Below are positions 15,842 through 23,851 of a stretch of 38,221 nt of DNA, piece by piece. Position 1 is the stretch's first letter; every line of letters starts with the position of its first letter. The position numbers and the translations under genes were made by a program. Source of the DNA: Veronia pacifica. Its GTDB lineage: Bacteria > Pseudomonadota > Gammaproteobacteria > Enterobacterales > Vibrionaceae. Where the stretch lies: the NCBI RefSeq assembly GCF_001707825.1, contig NZ_LYBM01000050.1, forward strand, positions 1-38,221. Reading direction: 5' to 3'. The notes beneath the pieces are model-generated. The model made no database searches. It was not told where the DNA came from and was given only the letters and a program-made list of their open reading frames with translations.

Positions 15842-16236
15842 GGTTTCTCCTTACTCAGCGGGTTAGTAGTGCGCGGCATGTTCGGGCCAAAAGGCCTATC
15901 TGCTTCCTGCCGCTGTTCACCGTTCAACCTATCAGCACCGGAAAGGAAAACGTATGAAAGCGGTGTCAGGCGCGAGTGAGATCATGACCGCGACCGGCAG
16001 AGATGTCGGAAAGTGATGAAAATTATGGGTTTATGACAGCGAAAGGAAGAAATTACCCTAGCCTTTTGCACGTCGCTATACCTGTTTGTTGCACGTGAAT
16101 ATGCCTGTTTGTTGCGCGCTTATGCCCTTTTTTGTCTGTAAGATAGTTTAAGCATCGCTGCCGTGATCACACGTAAAATGCACTTTTAAGTCCTTTATAG
16201 TGGATATTTTAATGCTGTGATTCAGAAATCTTATTT
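15842..16236. other. Intergenic region upstream of hipBA
   Basis: Between the divergent lipase and hipBA there is no recognised gene. A 20-codon frame at 15954-16016 (ATG, preceded by AAAGGAAAA) has a good ribosome site but no recognisable features. The region also holds the 23-base repeats at 16066-16134 and, at about 16185-16212, a degenerate reverse copy of the hip operator motif. Confidence 0.45.
16066..16134. repeat. Three 23-base tandem repeats
   Basis: Units at 16066-16088, 16089-16111 and 16112-16134 start TTGCACGTCGCT, TTGCACGTGAAT and TTGCGCGCTTAT and end in CCTGTTTG, CCTGTTTG and CTTTTTTG. The exact 23-base period (about two helical turns) suggests an array of protein-binding sites such as initiator or repressor iterons. 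Confidence 0.8.
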
Positions 16237-16309
16237 AAAGTGAGCTATAATGGACTTTATAAGGATAATGAGCGGATTTGATGTTTAAAGTGAAATATAA
16301 GGCACTTAA
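16237..16309 (+). promoter_or_regulatory. Paired HipB operators in the hipBA promoter
   Basis: Two similar sites lie at 16237-16259 and 16287-16309, both of the form AAAGTG-A-(G/A)-(C/A)-TATAA-(T)-GG-(C)-ACTT with AAAGT/ACTT inverted arms. Their centres are 50 bases apart, close to five helical turns, which would allow cooperative binding by two HipB dimers. TATAAT-like sequences inside them may be the promoter -10. Confidence 0.6.
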
Positions 16310-16311
16310 TT

Positions 16312-16629
16312 ATGGGGAAAGGTAAAGCGGTCTTGCCATCTAGGATGCCTGATCTCAATGCTTCCTTCTCAATGGCCCTGTTGGGTAAGGCCATCAGGGC
16401 AGGACGGACAGCTCGCGGCTGGAAGCAGGACGAGCTGGCGGCGCGCATTGGCGTGTCCAAGAAAACCATTATGAAAATTGAAGGTGGCGATGCCAACGTG
16501 ACCTTCATTCACATCATCAAACTGCTCGATATTCTCGGCCTTCATCTCACCCTCGCACACACCTTCAACGCTGAGGGGTCTGTGCGGTCAACCGACTCTG
16601 TGGAGGAACAAGATGGCTGGTTCGAGTAA
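16312..16629 (+). CDS. hipB: HipB-like antitoxin and autorepressor
   Basis: A 105-residue protein with an HTH_3 domain at about residues 24-78 (GKAIRAGRTARGWKQDELAARIGVSKKTIMKIEGG), preceded by a short N-terminal extension and followed by an acidic tail. It overlaps the toxin kinase gene hipA by 17 bases. HipB neutralises HipA and represses the operon by binding the operators just upstream. The start at 16312 is retained, although ATG 16345 is also possible and neither has a strong ribosome site. Confidence 0.85.
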   Translation: MGKGKAVLPSRMPDLNASFSMALLGKAIRAGRTARGWKQDELAARIGVSKKTIMKIEGGDANVTFIHIIKLLDILGLHLTLAHTFNAEGSVRSTDSVEEQDGWFE

Positions 16630-18004
16630 GCGGCATCAGCTGGACATCATCGCCGGTACGCAGGTAAACGTCGGCACCCTGTCCCTGCCTGTTGGTACCG
16701 CCAATGATTTTACCCTCGATTATGACCCGGAATGGGCGCGCAAGGGGTTTCCCATCTCCCCTCACCTGCCGCTTGAAGGCGGCGCGACATCGCGCAGCAT
16801 CAATAACTTTCTTCGCAACCTGTTCCCTGAGGGGGCGGCTTTCGATGAGATGGTGTCGAATACCACGATCAGCAAAGGCAATACCTACGCGCTTATCAAA
16901 CAACTTGGCGCGGAAACCTCGGGCCTGCTCTCGTTTCGTTCAGCGGAAAGTGATGTACCCGCCACCGGCTTTCGCGAGGTGCCTGACCATGAGCTGGTAG
17001 AAAGGCTGGAGCGTGACAACGCCCCGCTGGTGTTCTGGGACGGAAAGGTAAGGCTTTCCGTTGCAGGCGTGCAGGACAAACTCAACCTGCTCCACCGAGA
17101 GGGGAAATGGGGGTTTGGGGAAGGCGCGTTGTGCTCGACCCACATCATGAAGTTTGAAACCGGAAAAGTGCCCTGTATCGCCATCAATGAATATTTTTGT
17201 ATGCGCCTTGCCAGCACAGTCGGTATTGAGGCCGCCAAGGTTGAGCTGGCGACCTTTGGTACTACCCGCACCCTGGTCATTGAGCGGTTTGACCGCCGTT
17301 ACCTAGCAGACAGGGATATCGTTATCCGCTCACACCTCATTGATGGCTGTCAGGCAACCGATTTACCTCCCGAATACAAATACGAAAGGCAGCACGGCGA
17401 CGCAGGAGAAGGAAAATACATCCGAGACGGCGTGTCCTTCCCCAAACTTTTTAAGGTCGAGACGACAGACAATGCCGATACCCGAATGAGATTGCTCCGC
17501 TGGATGGCGTTCAATCTGGCAATATTCAACTACGATGCCCACGGCAAGAATGTCAGCTTCTTTGTCAAACGTTCTGGTCTCGCACTGGCGCCGTTCTACG
17601 ATCTTGTCAATATTGAGGCGCTGGCCCGGCAGGGAGCGATGAGAAATGGCGAAAAGGCAGGACGAGATCTGAGTATCCCGCGGGTTTTCGCGATGTCGAT
17701 AGGAGACTGGCCGTCAGATAACGAGGCCACCGCAGGGAATTTCGAGCCTCCCATCACCGCCTATCACCTGGCTGATTTCGCCAGGGAAACAGGGTTTCGA
17801 CCTGCACAGCTAAGCGCAGTGGTGGGTGATACTGCCCGCCTTATTCACTCTGCAGTCAAGGCGGTCAAGGATGAGGTCATCGCTCTGGCCATCAACGATG
17901 AAGAAAGCGAGCACATTGCAATGTGTGCCGATTTGATAACCACTGAGTGCAACAGACTGATAGAAGAAGCTGGGCTGATAGAGGAAATGACCGCGCTTCT
18001 TTAA
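16613..18004 (+). CDS. hipA: HipA-like serine/threonine kinase toxin
   Basis: A 463-residue HipA-family kinase. Landmarks are a Gly-rich SVAGVQDKL (residues 149-157), THIMK with the likely ATP-binding Lys180, ERFDR (224-228), the catalytic-loop motif NYDAHGKN (306-313, Asp308) and FYDL with the metal-binding Asp330. E. coli HipA phosphorylates glutamyl-tRNA synthetase and causes persistence; the target here is unknown. All catalytic motifs are intact, so the toxin should be active. GGAGG precedes the ATG, inside hipB. On a plasmid the pair probably acts as an addiction module. Confidence 0.93.
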   Translation: MAGSSKRHQLDIIAGTQVNVGTLSLPVGTANDFTLDYDPEWARKGFPISPHLPLEGGATSRSINNFLRNLFPEGAAFDEMVSNTTISKGNTYALIKQLGAETSGLLSFRSAESDVPATGFREVPDHELVERLERDNAPLVFWDGKVRLSVAGVQDKLNLLHREGKWGFGEGALCSTHIMKFETGKVPCIAINEYFCMRLASTVGIEAAKVELATFGTTRTLVIERFDRRYLADRDIVIRSHLIDGCQATDLPPEYKYERQHGDAGEGKYIRDGVSFPKLFKVETTDNADTRMRLLRWMAFNLAIFNYDAHGKNVSFFVKRSGLALAPFYDLVNIEALARQGAMRNGEKAGRDLSIPRVFAMSIGDWPSDNEATAGNFEPPITAYHLADFARETGFRPAQLSAVVGDTARLIHSAVKAVKDEVIALAINDEESEHIAMCADLITTECNRLIEEAGLIEEMTALL

Positions 18005-18056
18005 CGTTGGCTACGGCATTTAGTTTTGGCCAAGGTATTTAATGTCAAAGCAGCTG

Positions 18057-18090
18057 CACGGTACCATCGTCTTTGATGCCGTTTTTTATT
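18057..18090 (+). terminator. Probable terminator after hipA
   Basis: An imperfect hairpin (CACGG..CATC paired with GATG.CCGT) is followed by GTTTTTTATT, about 55 bases after the hipA stop. Confidence 0.55.
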
Positions 18091-18386
18091 GACGAGCGAC
18101 TTTGTCTTTGTAGCGGTTTTTATTTGTATGTATCTCTAACTAATAAGTTATAATGCACTATAACTTTTATCAATGTAATTAATATATTTAAAATGGCAAC
18201 GCACTAAACAAAACCGAGAACATACATGCAATGAGGGTAAAACAGCACTTAAACTTACAGGTTTGAAGGCACATTACGGTTAGTGACAATGTCACATTAC
18301 AAAAACGATGAGAGTAGAAGGATAACCCGCCTGAAGTGTTAACAGGGCTTGTTATGTCGGCCAGTTCCGCTGCATTGATGGCTAAA
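18091..18386. other. AT-rich non-coding stretch before the origin
   Basis: No gene seen. Two small palindromes are present: AGTTATA and TATAACT around ATGCAC near 18147-18166, and GTGAC-AAT-GTCAC near 18279-18292. Either could be a repressor site; the first resembles the core of the hip operators (TATAATG.ACT). Confidence 0.4.
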
Positions 18387-18655
18387 GGTTACCTCTTTTT
18401 CTGCTGCCAGTATGGCATTCCTGTTACAAGTCACATTTTTTTCCGTACAGACGCTTATTTAAAGAAAAATGTGTAACCTTAATAGGCTTATCAAGAGGTG
18501 TTTCGCAGCGAATTAACGCTGATAAAGAAAAACCTGTGACTTTTAGAGGAAAGGAAAGAAAAAAACGTCCTGTTGGCGCTGCTCTGGAGCCAGAATTCAT
18601 AGGCCTCGATATTTATAAAGAAAAAATAGTGACCGTTAAAAGAAAAAAGGGATCA
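18387..18655. repeat. Origin-region repeat, copy A
   Basis: About 270 bases that align end to end with 23287-23554, upstream of the Rep_3 gene. The shared landmarks occur in the same order: GGTTAC..CTTTTTCTGC, GATAAAGAAAAACCTGTGAC, AAAGAAAAAAACGTCCT, GAATTC, and GTGACC.TTAAAAGAAAAA. Spacers have diverged while the AAAGAAAA and GTGAC motifs are kept, as expected if they bind the Rep protein. Copy A has no rep gene at its left end. Confidence 0.8.
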
Positions 18656-18850
18656 GGTAAAAGAAAAATAGGTGACCACTAAAAGAAAAATATGATCTAT
18701 TATCAGAAATAAAGGATCAGTTAAAAGAAAAACCCGTTACCTAAATCGTATTAAGTTATTGAATTTAAAGTTTTTATATTGGCTTATATACTTTATAGAT
18801 CTTTATAGATCATATAAAGATCCATATAGTGTTATATACCGTGTGGATAA
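18629..18850. other. Replication origin (oriV): iterons, GATC cluster, AT-rich region and DnaA box
   Basis: Five consecutive iterons start at 18629, 18651, 18672, 18694 and 18715 (period 21-22), with consensus G(T)GA(C/T)C..(T)TAAAAGAAAAA; the fourth is degenerate. Six GATC sites fall between 18651 and 18822, three of them in TAGATC/AAGATC heptamers in an AT-rich stretch. TGTGGATAA at 18842-18850 is a perfect DnaA box on the reverse strand. Iterons, Dam-site heptamers and a DnaA box together are the layout of P1-type oriR. The Rep_3 protein encoded at 22213-23268 is the likely ligand. Confidence 0.82.
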
Positions 18851-19046
18851 GTCGATAAATCAAAGATTTACCCACTTCCCCACATCGACAATCATCATTT
18901 TTTCTTTTTGAATAACATTTGAAGAAGCCTTTGCTGCAAACAGATATGCGAAATATCTGCCTTATAGAGACAGCTTACAGATAAAGCCTAAGCAAAAGAG
19001 GTTTTTTGTTCTCCCTGCCCATGACTTATCGGGGACTAGGTGAAAG
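18851..19046. other. Non-coding stretch right of the origin
   Basis: No gene seen. It contains a hairpin with 7-base arms CAGATAT and ATATCTG (18941-18959) and a T-run in GAGGTTTTTTG (about 18999-19009) that may end transcription from the left. Confidence 0.4.
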
Positions 19047-19826
19047 TTAAAATAATCCCTTACCAATCTCATACACTTTAGATTGCACCGCAGCTTTAAG
19101 CGCCTTTGGCGTCGTGTTGTGGTTACCGGTATTAAATGGTGGCTGTGGATCGTACTCTAATAACAGTTCCAAGGCCTGCGCTCGCCCTTTGCCTGCAAAT
19201 TCAGCAACCAGTGTAAACGCAAAATCAAGACCCGATGTCACTCCCCCGCCGCTAATACGATTACGATCTTTTACAACACGTTGATTGACGTGAGTGACTT
19301 TAGGATATTTTTTCAGCGCATCAGCATAAGCCCAATGAACTGCAGTTTGATAGCCATCCAGTAGACCAGTCTCTGCCAGGATCAGTGATCCGGTGCATAC
19401 CGATGTGACATATTTTGCTTTGTCACCAATTTCACGTAATCGCGAGATCACTTCAACATCTTTGATCTGTTCGATGGGATTAGCACTACCAGGCACGATG
19501 AGTACATCGATATTTGGACAATCAGCAAAGCCATAGTGAGGTAACAAATCAACGTGTGCATCTGATGGCAGTGGCTTGGCGTGTTTTGCAAAAGTGAAAA
19601 CATTGAACTGTCTGCTCACCGCGAGCACTTGTAATGGTCCATAAGCATCCAGCATGGTCATATTTGGGTAGAGGAAAATACCAATACTGAGCTTATTTGG
19701 GTCGATGTTGATACCACGACCATGGGTTTCTGCTGCTGCTGTCGCTGATAACCCTGCGGCACCAGTGGCAGCAGCAACACAAATGGACTGTTTGATAAAC
19801 TGACGACGTTGTGGTGATATTTTCAT
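19047..19826 (-). CDS. Tat-exported DJ-1/PfpI family protein (isonitrile hydratase-like)
   Basis: A 259-residue protein. Start 19826 is chosen over 19922 because GGAG lies just upstream and a Tat signal then follows (QRRQFIK, hydrophobic stretch, cleavage near ATAAAE). The mature part is a DJ-1/PfpI domain: IGIFLYPNMTMLDAYGPLQVL with Asp60, VLIVPGSAN, and the nucleophile elbow SVCTGSLILAETGLLDG with Cys144, followed by AVHWAYADAL. This arrangement matches the ThiJ/PfpI branch with isonitrile hydratase. Substrate is unknown; periplasmic location points to detoxification or stress. A TetR gene lies upstream in the same direction. Confidence 0.85.
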   Translation of the reverse strand: MKISPQRRQFIKQSICVAAATGAAGLSATAAAETHGRGINIDPNKLSIGIFLYPNMTMLDAYGPLQVLAVSRQFNVFTFAKHAKPLPSDAHVDLLPHYGFADCPNIDVLIVPGSANPIEQIKDVEVISRLREIGDKAKYVTSVCTGSLILAETGLLDGYQTAVHWAYADALKKYPKVTHVNQRVVKDRNRISGGGVTSGLDFAFTLVAEFAGKGRAQALELLLEYDPQPPFNTGNHNTTPKALKAAVQSKVYEIGKGLF

Positions 19827-20024
19827 AGTAACTCCGGCTGCTTTCACAAGACGACCGCAGTGTAAGGTGTTTAGATGATCACCAACAGGAACGAAGTCGT
19901 CACCAGGTTCCGAAAGGAACATTTGGCAACAATCGTTCCGTTTATCTCGATAACAGCGCTCATTATCGCCACTGTTGACGTCATGAGATGGTCAATATCC
20001 TTATAGGATCAATAAAGTGCGACG

Positions 20025-20627
20025 CTAGTATGTGGGACACGCAGCATCACCTGATGCTTCTTCCAGTGCCGCTAAAACCATTGCCCGAGAGAAACACTGC
20101 AGGCTGCGCGCACTGATTAAAGCGGCTTTCTCATTGGCCGCACTGTTTAATCTTATTAAGAAATCCATATACAATGCAGCGAGTGCGCCCGCTAATTGCT
20201 CCTGATTTGTGGTCCATTTGGCGCCGCTAAACGCTGTACCCAATTGTCTATTGATTGTCGCGGTTAAGTTTTCACTCAATTGACGTTGTGCATGGGGCCA
20301 ATCACTGCCAAGTTTATACGCGATTGAACGCCGTCCCCCCGTTTTGCTAACAGCTTTCATTGCGACTGCAATCAACATAGGCCGTGGCTCTTTACTCAGC
20401 CAGTCATCGCGACAAACCAATTCTTGCAGCATTGTGTCGAAGATTTCGCGGTGCATTTCAATAAAAAGATCGAGTTTACGTTCATAGTGTCGGTAAAAAG
20501 TGGTTTTACCGACGTCAGCCAGGCTGATGATTTCAGCTACCCTAATGTCATAATATTCTTTCTCGTTTAACAATTGGCGGAATGCTGACAGCAACCGTCG
20601 TTGGCTTCGTTTTAATACTCTGGTCAT
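20025..20627 (-). CDS. TetR-family transcriptional regulator
   Basis: A 200-residue regulator. The N-terminal HTH has the family pattern LLSAFRQLLNEKEYYDIRVAEIISLADVGKTTFYRHYERKLDLF (about residues 11-55). The C-terminal ligand domain is helical and not assigned. It lies 198 bases upstream of the DJ-1 gene on the same strand, so it probably regulates that gene, itself, or both. AGGA is 9 bases before the ATG. Confidence 0.9.
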   Translation of the reverse strand: MTRVLKRSQRRLLSAFRQLLNEKEYYDIRVAEIISLADVGKTTFYRHYERKLDLFIEMHREIFDTMLQELVCRDDWLSKEPRPMLIAVAMKAVSKTGGRRSIAYKLGSDWPHAQRQLSENLTATINRQLGTAFSGAKWTTNQEQLAGALAALYMDFLIRLNSAANEKAALISARSLQCFSRAMVLAALEEASGDAACPTY

Positions 20628-21033
20628 AGACTACATTCCTTCCACACTCGCTTCTGAATCTATTCCGGCCTTACACTCGACCTTTATAAGAGTTGTCTTT
20701 AACAGGAAGATACAGGCAAAGGCTTTTAATGATTCTTAGCAGAGGGGTAAAGACCGCAACGTTGAAGAGTAATAATGCATAAGGTAGACAATGGCAAATA
20801 TTAAAAGGAAGTGAGAGGGGAGTTTTTAGCTCTAAGGCAGGAGGGTGAAACCCATGTTCTATGTTGGCGCCTTTGTATGTTGCCAAGGCAAGGTTGCGGT
20901 TTGTGCTGTGTGCCTGAATTATCAACCACAGTGTTGATTTACTGCTACTCATGTTATTTTTTGTTCTTGATGTAAACACAGTGTTGATGCGTCAGAACAT
21001 ACTGTAATGCCTGATGAATAGTGGGATGGGAAC
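20628..21033. other. Intergenic region between tetR and merR genes
   Basis: Divergent spacer of about 400 bases with no convincing gene. ATCAAC-CACAGT-GTTGAT at 20921-20938 is a palindrome, and its core CACAGTGTTGAT recurs at about 20977-20988, roughly 50 bases away. These are candidate operator sites for the TetR or MerR protein. Confidence 0.4.
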
Positions 21034-21393
21034 GTGTATATCAAGGAAGCTTCTGAACAAACGGGTGCGACTCAAAGAGCAATAAGGCTGTATGAATCTA
21101 TCGGCTTGTTGAATGTCAGACGCGCAGGAAAATACCGGGTCTACAGCGAACAAAACATAAACCTGATTATGTTGATCAAAGAAGCGCAGACATTAGGTAT
21201 CTCTTTATCAGATTTGAGCCGCCTGAAAGCTGATGATGAGGATTTCGATTGGAAATTGGTCAGTGACTTTTTGATTGAGAAACAAAAGTCGGTCGAAAAA
21301 GAGATTGAAGTGTTAGAGGTAAAGAAACGCCGCATAGAGAGTTATCGAATATCGATAAATAAATGTAATCAGGCCCTTGACTCTGACCTATAG
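21034..21393 (+). CDS. MerR-family transcriptional regulator
   Basis: A 119-residue protein starting at GTG. Residues 1-70 are a MerR winged helix (MYIKEASEQTGATQRAIRLYESIGLLN..R.GKYRVYSEQNINLIMLIKEAQTLGISLSDL). A dimerisation coiled coil follows (VSDFLIEKQKSVEKEIEVLEVKKRRIESYR). No metal-binding cysteine cluster is present, only one Cys near the end, so it belongs to the organic/redox-sensing side of the family. The oxidoreductase gene starts 46 bases downstream and is the probable target. Confidence 0.92.
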   Translation: MYIKEASEQTGATQRAIRLYESIGLLNVRRAGKYRVYSEQNINLIMLIKEAQTLGISLSDLSRLKADDEDFDWKLVSDFLIEKQKSVEKEIEVLEVKKRRIESYRISINKCNQALDSDL

Positions 21394-21439
21394 GTGAGAG
21401 TGTAGACTGCGCTTAAACATGAAAAGGGAATCAAACCTC

Positions 21440-22015
21440 ATGAAAAAAGTGTTAGTTATCAACGGTAACCCGAAATCAGACAGCCTGTGTAAATCAATGG
21501 CAGACCAGTATGCGACGGTTGCTGCCAAGCATCACAAGGTTGAACAAATCCACGTCGGTGATTTGGATTTTCAAATGAACCTCAGTGCGGGCTACGACAA
21601 GAACACAGAGATGGAGCCTGACCTCGCGAACTTTCAAAAGATGATCATGTGGGCCGAACATGTCGTTATCGTCAGTCCCGTTTGGTGGGGTACTGTGCCT
21701 GCAAAGCTCAAAGGCCTGATCGACAGAACATTCTTACCAAACTTTGCTTTTAAATATACCAAGGGCAAAGCCATCCCTGAGAAGCTATTAAAGGGTAGAA
21801 CGTCCGAGCTTATCATTACCCTTGATACGCCGCCCTTTTGGTACAAATTCGTGAAAGGCAACGCAGTGTATAAACAGTTAAAAAAATGCACCTTGGATTT
21901 TACAGGGATAAAAAACCGCACATCGACGTATTTTGGCCCCGTTATCAACTCAAAGCCTGAAAGCAGAGAAGTGTGGCTCGGCAAAGTGTCCAAGCTGGCG
22001 AGTAATCTCAAATAA
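21440..22015 (+). CDS. NAD(P)H oxidoreductase, flavodoxin-like fold
   Basis: A 191-residue protein of the NAD(P)H:quinone oxidoreductase/KefF-MdaB type. It starts with a beta strand and FMN phosphate loop (KKVLVINGNPKSDSLCKSMA), and has the typical HVVIVSPVWWGTVPAKLKGLIDRTFLPNFAFKY segment. Start 21440 is chosen by the family N-terminus; ATG 21419 lies just upstream without a ribosome site. It is co-oriented with merR and likely reduces quinones or other electrophiles under stress. Confidence 0.9.
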   Translation: MKKVLVINGNPKSDSLCKSMADQYATVAAKHHKVEQIHVGDLDFQMNLSAGYDKNTEMEPDLANFQKMIMWAEHVVIVSPVWWGTVPAKLKGLIDRTFLPNFAFKYTKGKAIPEKLLKGRTSELIITLDTPPFWYKFVKGNAVYKQLKKCTLDFTGIKNRTSTYFGPVINSKPESREVWLGKVSKLASNLK

Positions 22016-22212
22016 ACATGAAGCCCTAATGAGGCTAAAACCTTGCATTTGACTTAGTTGTTTGGTGTTCAGATAAAGCATCACGGGCGCGTTATCTGGA
22101 TATCACTTTTTTATTTGCCCAGCCAGTCAACGCGTATCAAAACTTGCTGCTTTCACGTAAAACCAGCCGCTTTCTCTCAAGGCAAAGCCTGACATCACGC
22201 AAAGCACCGGAT

Positions 22213-23268
22213 TCACGAAGGCTTGGTTTCGGCCATAGCCTCGCGCATTGCCGCGCTGAACCGCACCATAAAATCCCCGTCCATTGCCCGGCCGCTTTCC
22301 ATCAGCTGCGCCGAGTACATCATCATGCCGTTCAGCTCTTCCACGGTCGGGTTGCCACTTTGGCCCGGCTCAAAGCCAGCCACCAGATCGTAAACCATCT
22401 CCGCCATCGCAACCGGAGACGGCGTATCGCCAAGCTGGCTGCGCTCTGCCGCTTCCTCTTTGTTGACCGGTTTGCGCCAGTGATAAAGAAATTCAATCTT
22501 GGCAATCTTCCGGCCCCGGCGGATCGCCCGGTAGCCAAAGCTGCCGTCATCGCTGACCAGAAACTCAAGGTTGGGGTCGTGTTTGCTGATCTCCTCAATC
22601 GACGCCCGGATACAGCGGTCAATAAACACCTTATTGTTGGCATAGCTGGTTTTCAGCAGCTCCCCTTTTTCATTCAGCAGACCGAAAAAGCCGTGAAGCT
22701 CCTCAATGGATTGCGGATGCAGGGTGTGTGACTGGTTTTTGAAGCGCGACAGCAAAGGATAAAGGCGTTTGGAGTGTTCCTTTTTCAGTTTGCGGAATAC
22801 CCTGTGGTCAACCTGCGCGTGGCCCTGTGCGACCCCGAGGTACTCTTTCATCAGTTCATCGTTGGGAATAATGGTCAGCACTGCATCCTTGTAGGACAGC
22901 CGCTTAAACAGGGTAATGAAATCAAATTCCCGGGTGGTGGGGTTGCGCACCCCAATCAGTCGGTTAGAGAGCTTCTCTGCCGGCCCGCTCAGGGTGTTAT
23001 ACAAATTGGTGCTTGACACGCCGAGCCAGTCGCACAGGACATCCGACTTAAACTGGTAGGCCGGGGCGCGGATAGCCGTGCCGTCAATAAAGGACTGCCA
23101 GTGGTCTTCATGCAGGCGGCTGAGCAGAAGGGCCATAATATCGTGCTCGCGGGGACTCAGTGACAACTGGCTGAACAGCAGATCATGACTTTTCTTGAAA
23201 AACTGCGCCGGCAATTGACGGCTGTCATCGGTCAGGATCACCTGTTGTTCATTTTGGTTTGTTGCCAC
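22213..23268 (-). CDS. Rep_3-family plasmid replication initiator
   Basis: A 351-residue initiator with the two winged-helix layout of Rep_3 proteins (RepE, P1 RepA, pi): LLFSQLSLSPREHDIMALLLSRL, YQFKSDVLCDWLGVSSTNLYNTLSGPAEKLSNRLIGV, then FRKLKKEHSKRLYPLLSRFKNQ and a recognition-helix region ending in RGRKIAKIEFLYHW. It starts at GTG behind AGGAG. The region just upstream (23287-23554) carries copies of the AAAGAAAA/GTGAC sites found at oriV, so the gene is probably autoregulated. The C-terminal ~80 residues are an extra acidic tail. Confidence 0.9.
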   Translation of the reverse strand: MATNQNEQQVILTDDSRQLPAQFFKKSHDLLFSQLSLSPREHDIMALLLSRLHEDHWQSFIDGTAIRAPAYQFKSDVLCDWLGVSSTNLYNTLSGPAEKLSNRLIGVRNPTTREFDFITLFKRLSYKDAVLTIIPNDELMKEYLGVAQGHAQVDHRVFRKLKKEHSKRLYPLLSRFKNQSHTLHPQSIEELHGFFGLLNEKGELLKTSYANNKVFIDRCIRASIEEISKHDPNLEFLVSDDGSFGYRAIRRGRKIAKIEFLYHWRKPVNKEEAAERSQLGDTPSPVAMAEMVYDLVAGFEPGQSGNPTVEELNGMMMYSAQLMESGRAMDGDFMVRFSAAMREAMAETKPS

Positions 23269-23286
23269 TGTTCACTCCTGTTAATG

Positions 23287-23554
23287 GTTACATCTTTTTC
23301 TGCGGCCGGGATGGCAGTAACGTTACAGATCACACTTTTTTCTATGAATCGTCTCCAGAAAAGAAAACCCTGTAACCCTAAGTCTCAATCCTATGACAAA
23401 TTTTCCAGACTGCAAGGCCAGATAAAGAAAAACCTGTGACTTTTCGACCATGGCAAAGAAAAAAACGTCCTTTCAGCTCCCCTGCCCGGCCTTGAATTCC
23501 CTTGGTTGGCACGATGAAAGAAAAATATGTGACCATTAAAAGAAAAAAAAGATC
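23287..23554. repeat. Origin-region repeat, copy B (rep control region)
   Basis: Homologous to 18387-18655. It contains at least five AAAGAAAA or inverted TTTTTTCT motifs next to GTGAC/GTTAC sequences, with one complete iteron at 23529-23550. Similarity stops at the GATC following this iteron, so the remaining iterons, the GATC cluster and the DnaA box seen at copy A are absent. Placed directly before the rep start, it is likely the autoregulatory and incompatibility region. Confidence 0.8.
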
Positions 23555-23795
23555 CCATATACCCCTTTTCGTCCGCGTCCGGCCAAAAAGACATCTTCCC
23601 CGGCCACATCGGTGCTTTAACGCAGGCTCGTTGCCCAGTCTTCTCACCTCTGTCTTCACACCCTTGTCATCTCATTGATGACCGTGATACCTAAACAAAT
23701 CAGCAGGTTAGTCACTTGTCTAAGCGGGTCACAATTACAGCGTTCAATATCGGGCAGACAGAAAAAAACTATGCATAATCCATCGTTATCCGCTA
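23555..23795. other. Non-coding spacer between rep control region and par operon
   Basis: No gene seen. GC-rich on the left and AT-rich near parA. Likely contains the par promoter. Confidence 0.4.
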
Positions 23796-23835
23796 ACATG
23801 CAACATTATAGATTAAAATCAAAAATGCTGCATGT
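23796..23835 (+). promoter_or_regulatory. Putative ParA operator (inverted repeat)
   Basis: ACATGCAACATT (23796-23807) and AATGCTGCATGT (23824-23835) form 12-base arms with one mismatch around a 16-base AT-rich spacer, 17 bases before the parA ATG. P1 and F partition operons are autorepressed by ParA/SopA at inverted repeats in the promoter. Confidence 0.65.
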
Positions 23836-23851
23836 ATGAGGGAATTTTGAT

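Noticed and set aside
18629-18735. CRISPR array
   Set aside because: The repeats are 21-22 bases in direct contact without spacers and next to a DnaA box, so they are origin iterons.
18941-18959. XerCD/dif-like dimer resolution site
   Set aside because: The palindrome CAGATAT/ATATCTG does not resemble the dif consensus halves.
20671-20979. A 102-codon minus-strand frame between tetR and merR
   Set aside because: No ribosome site, no recognisable motif, and it covers the palindromes expected of a regulatory spacer.
22144-22731. A 195-codon + strand frame
   Set aside because: Lies antisense over the well-supported Rep_3 gene; composition is typical of a shadow frame.
23378-23659. 93-codon minus-strand frame upstream of rep
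   Set aside because: Covers the duplicated iteron region; translation is dominated by the AAAGAAAA motif.
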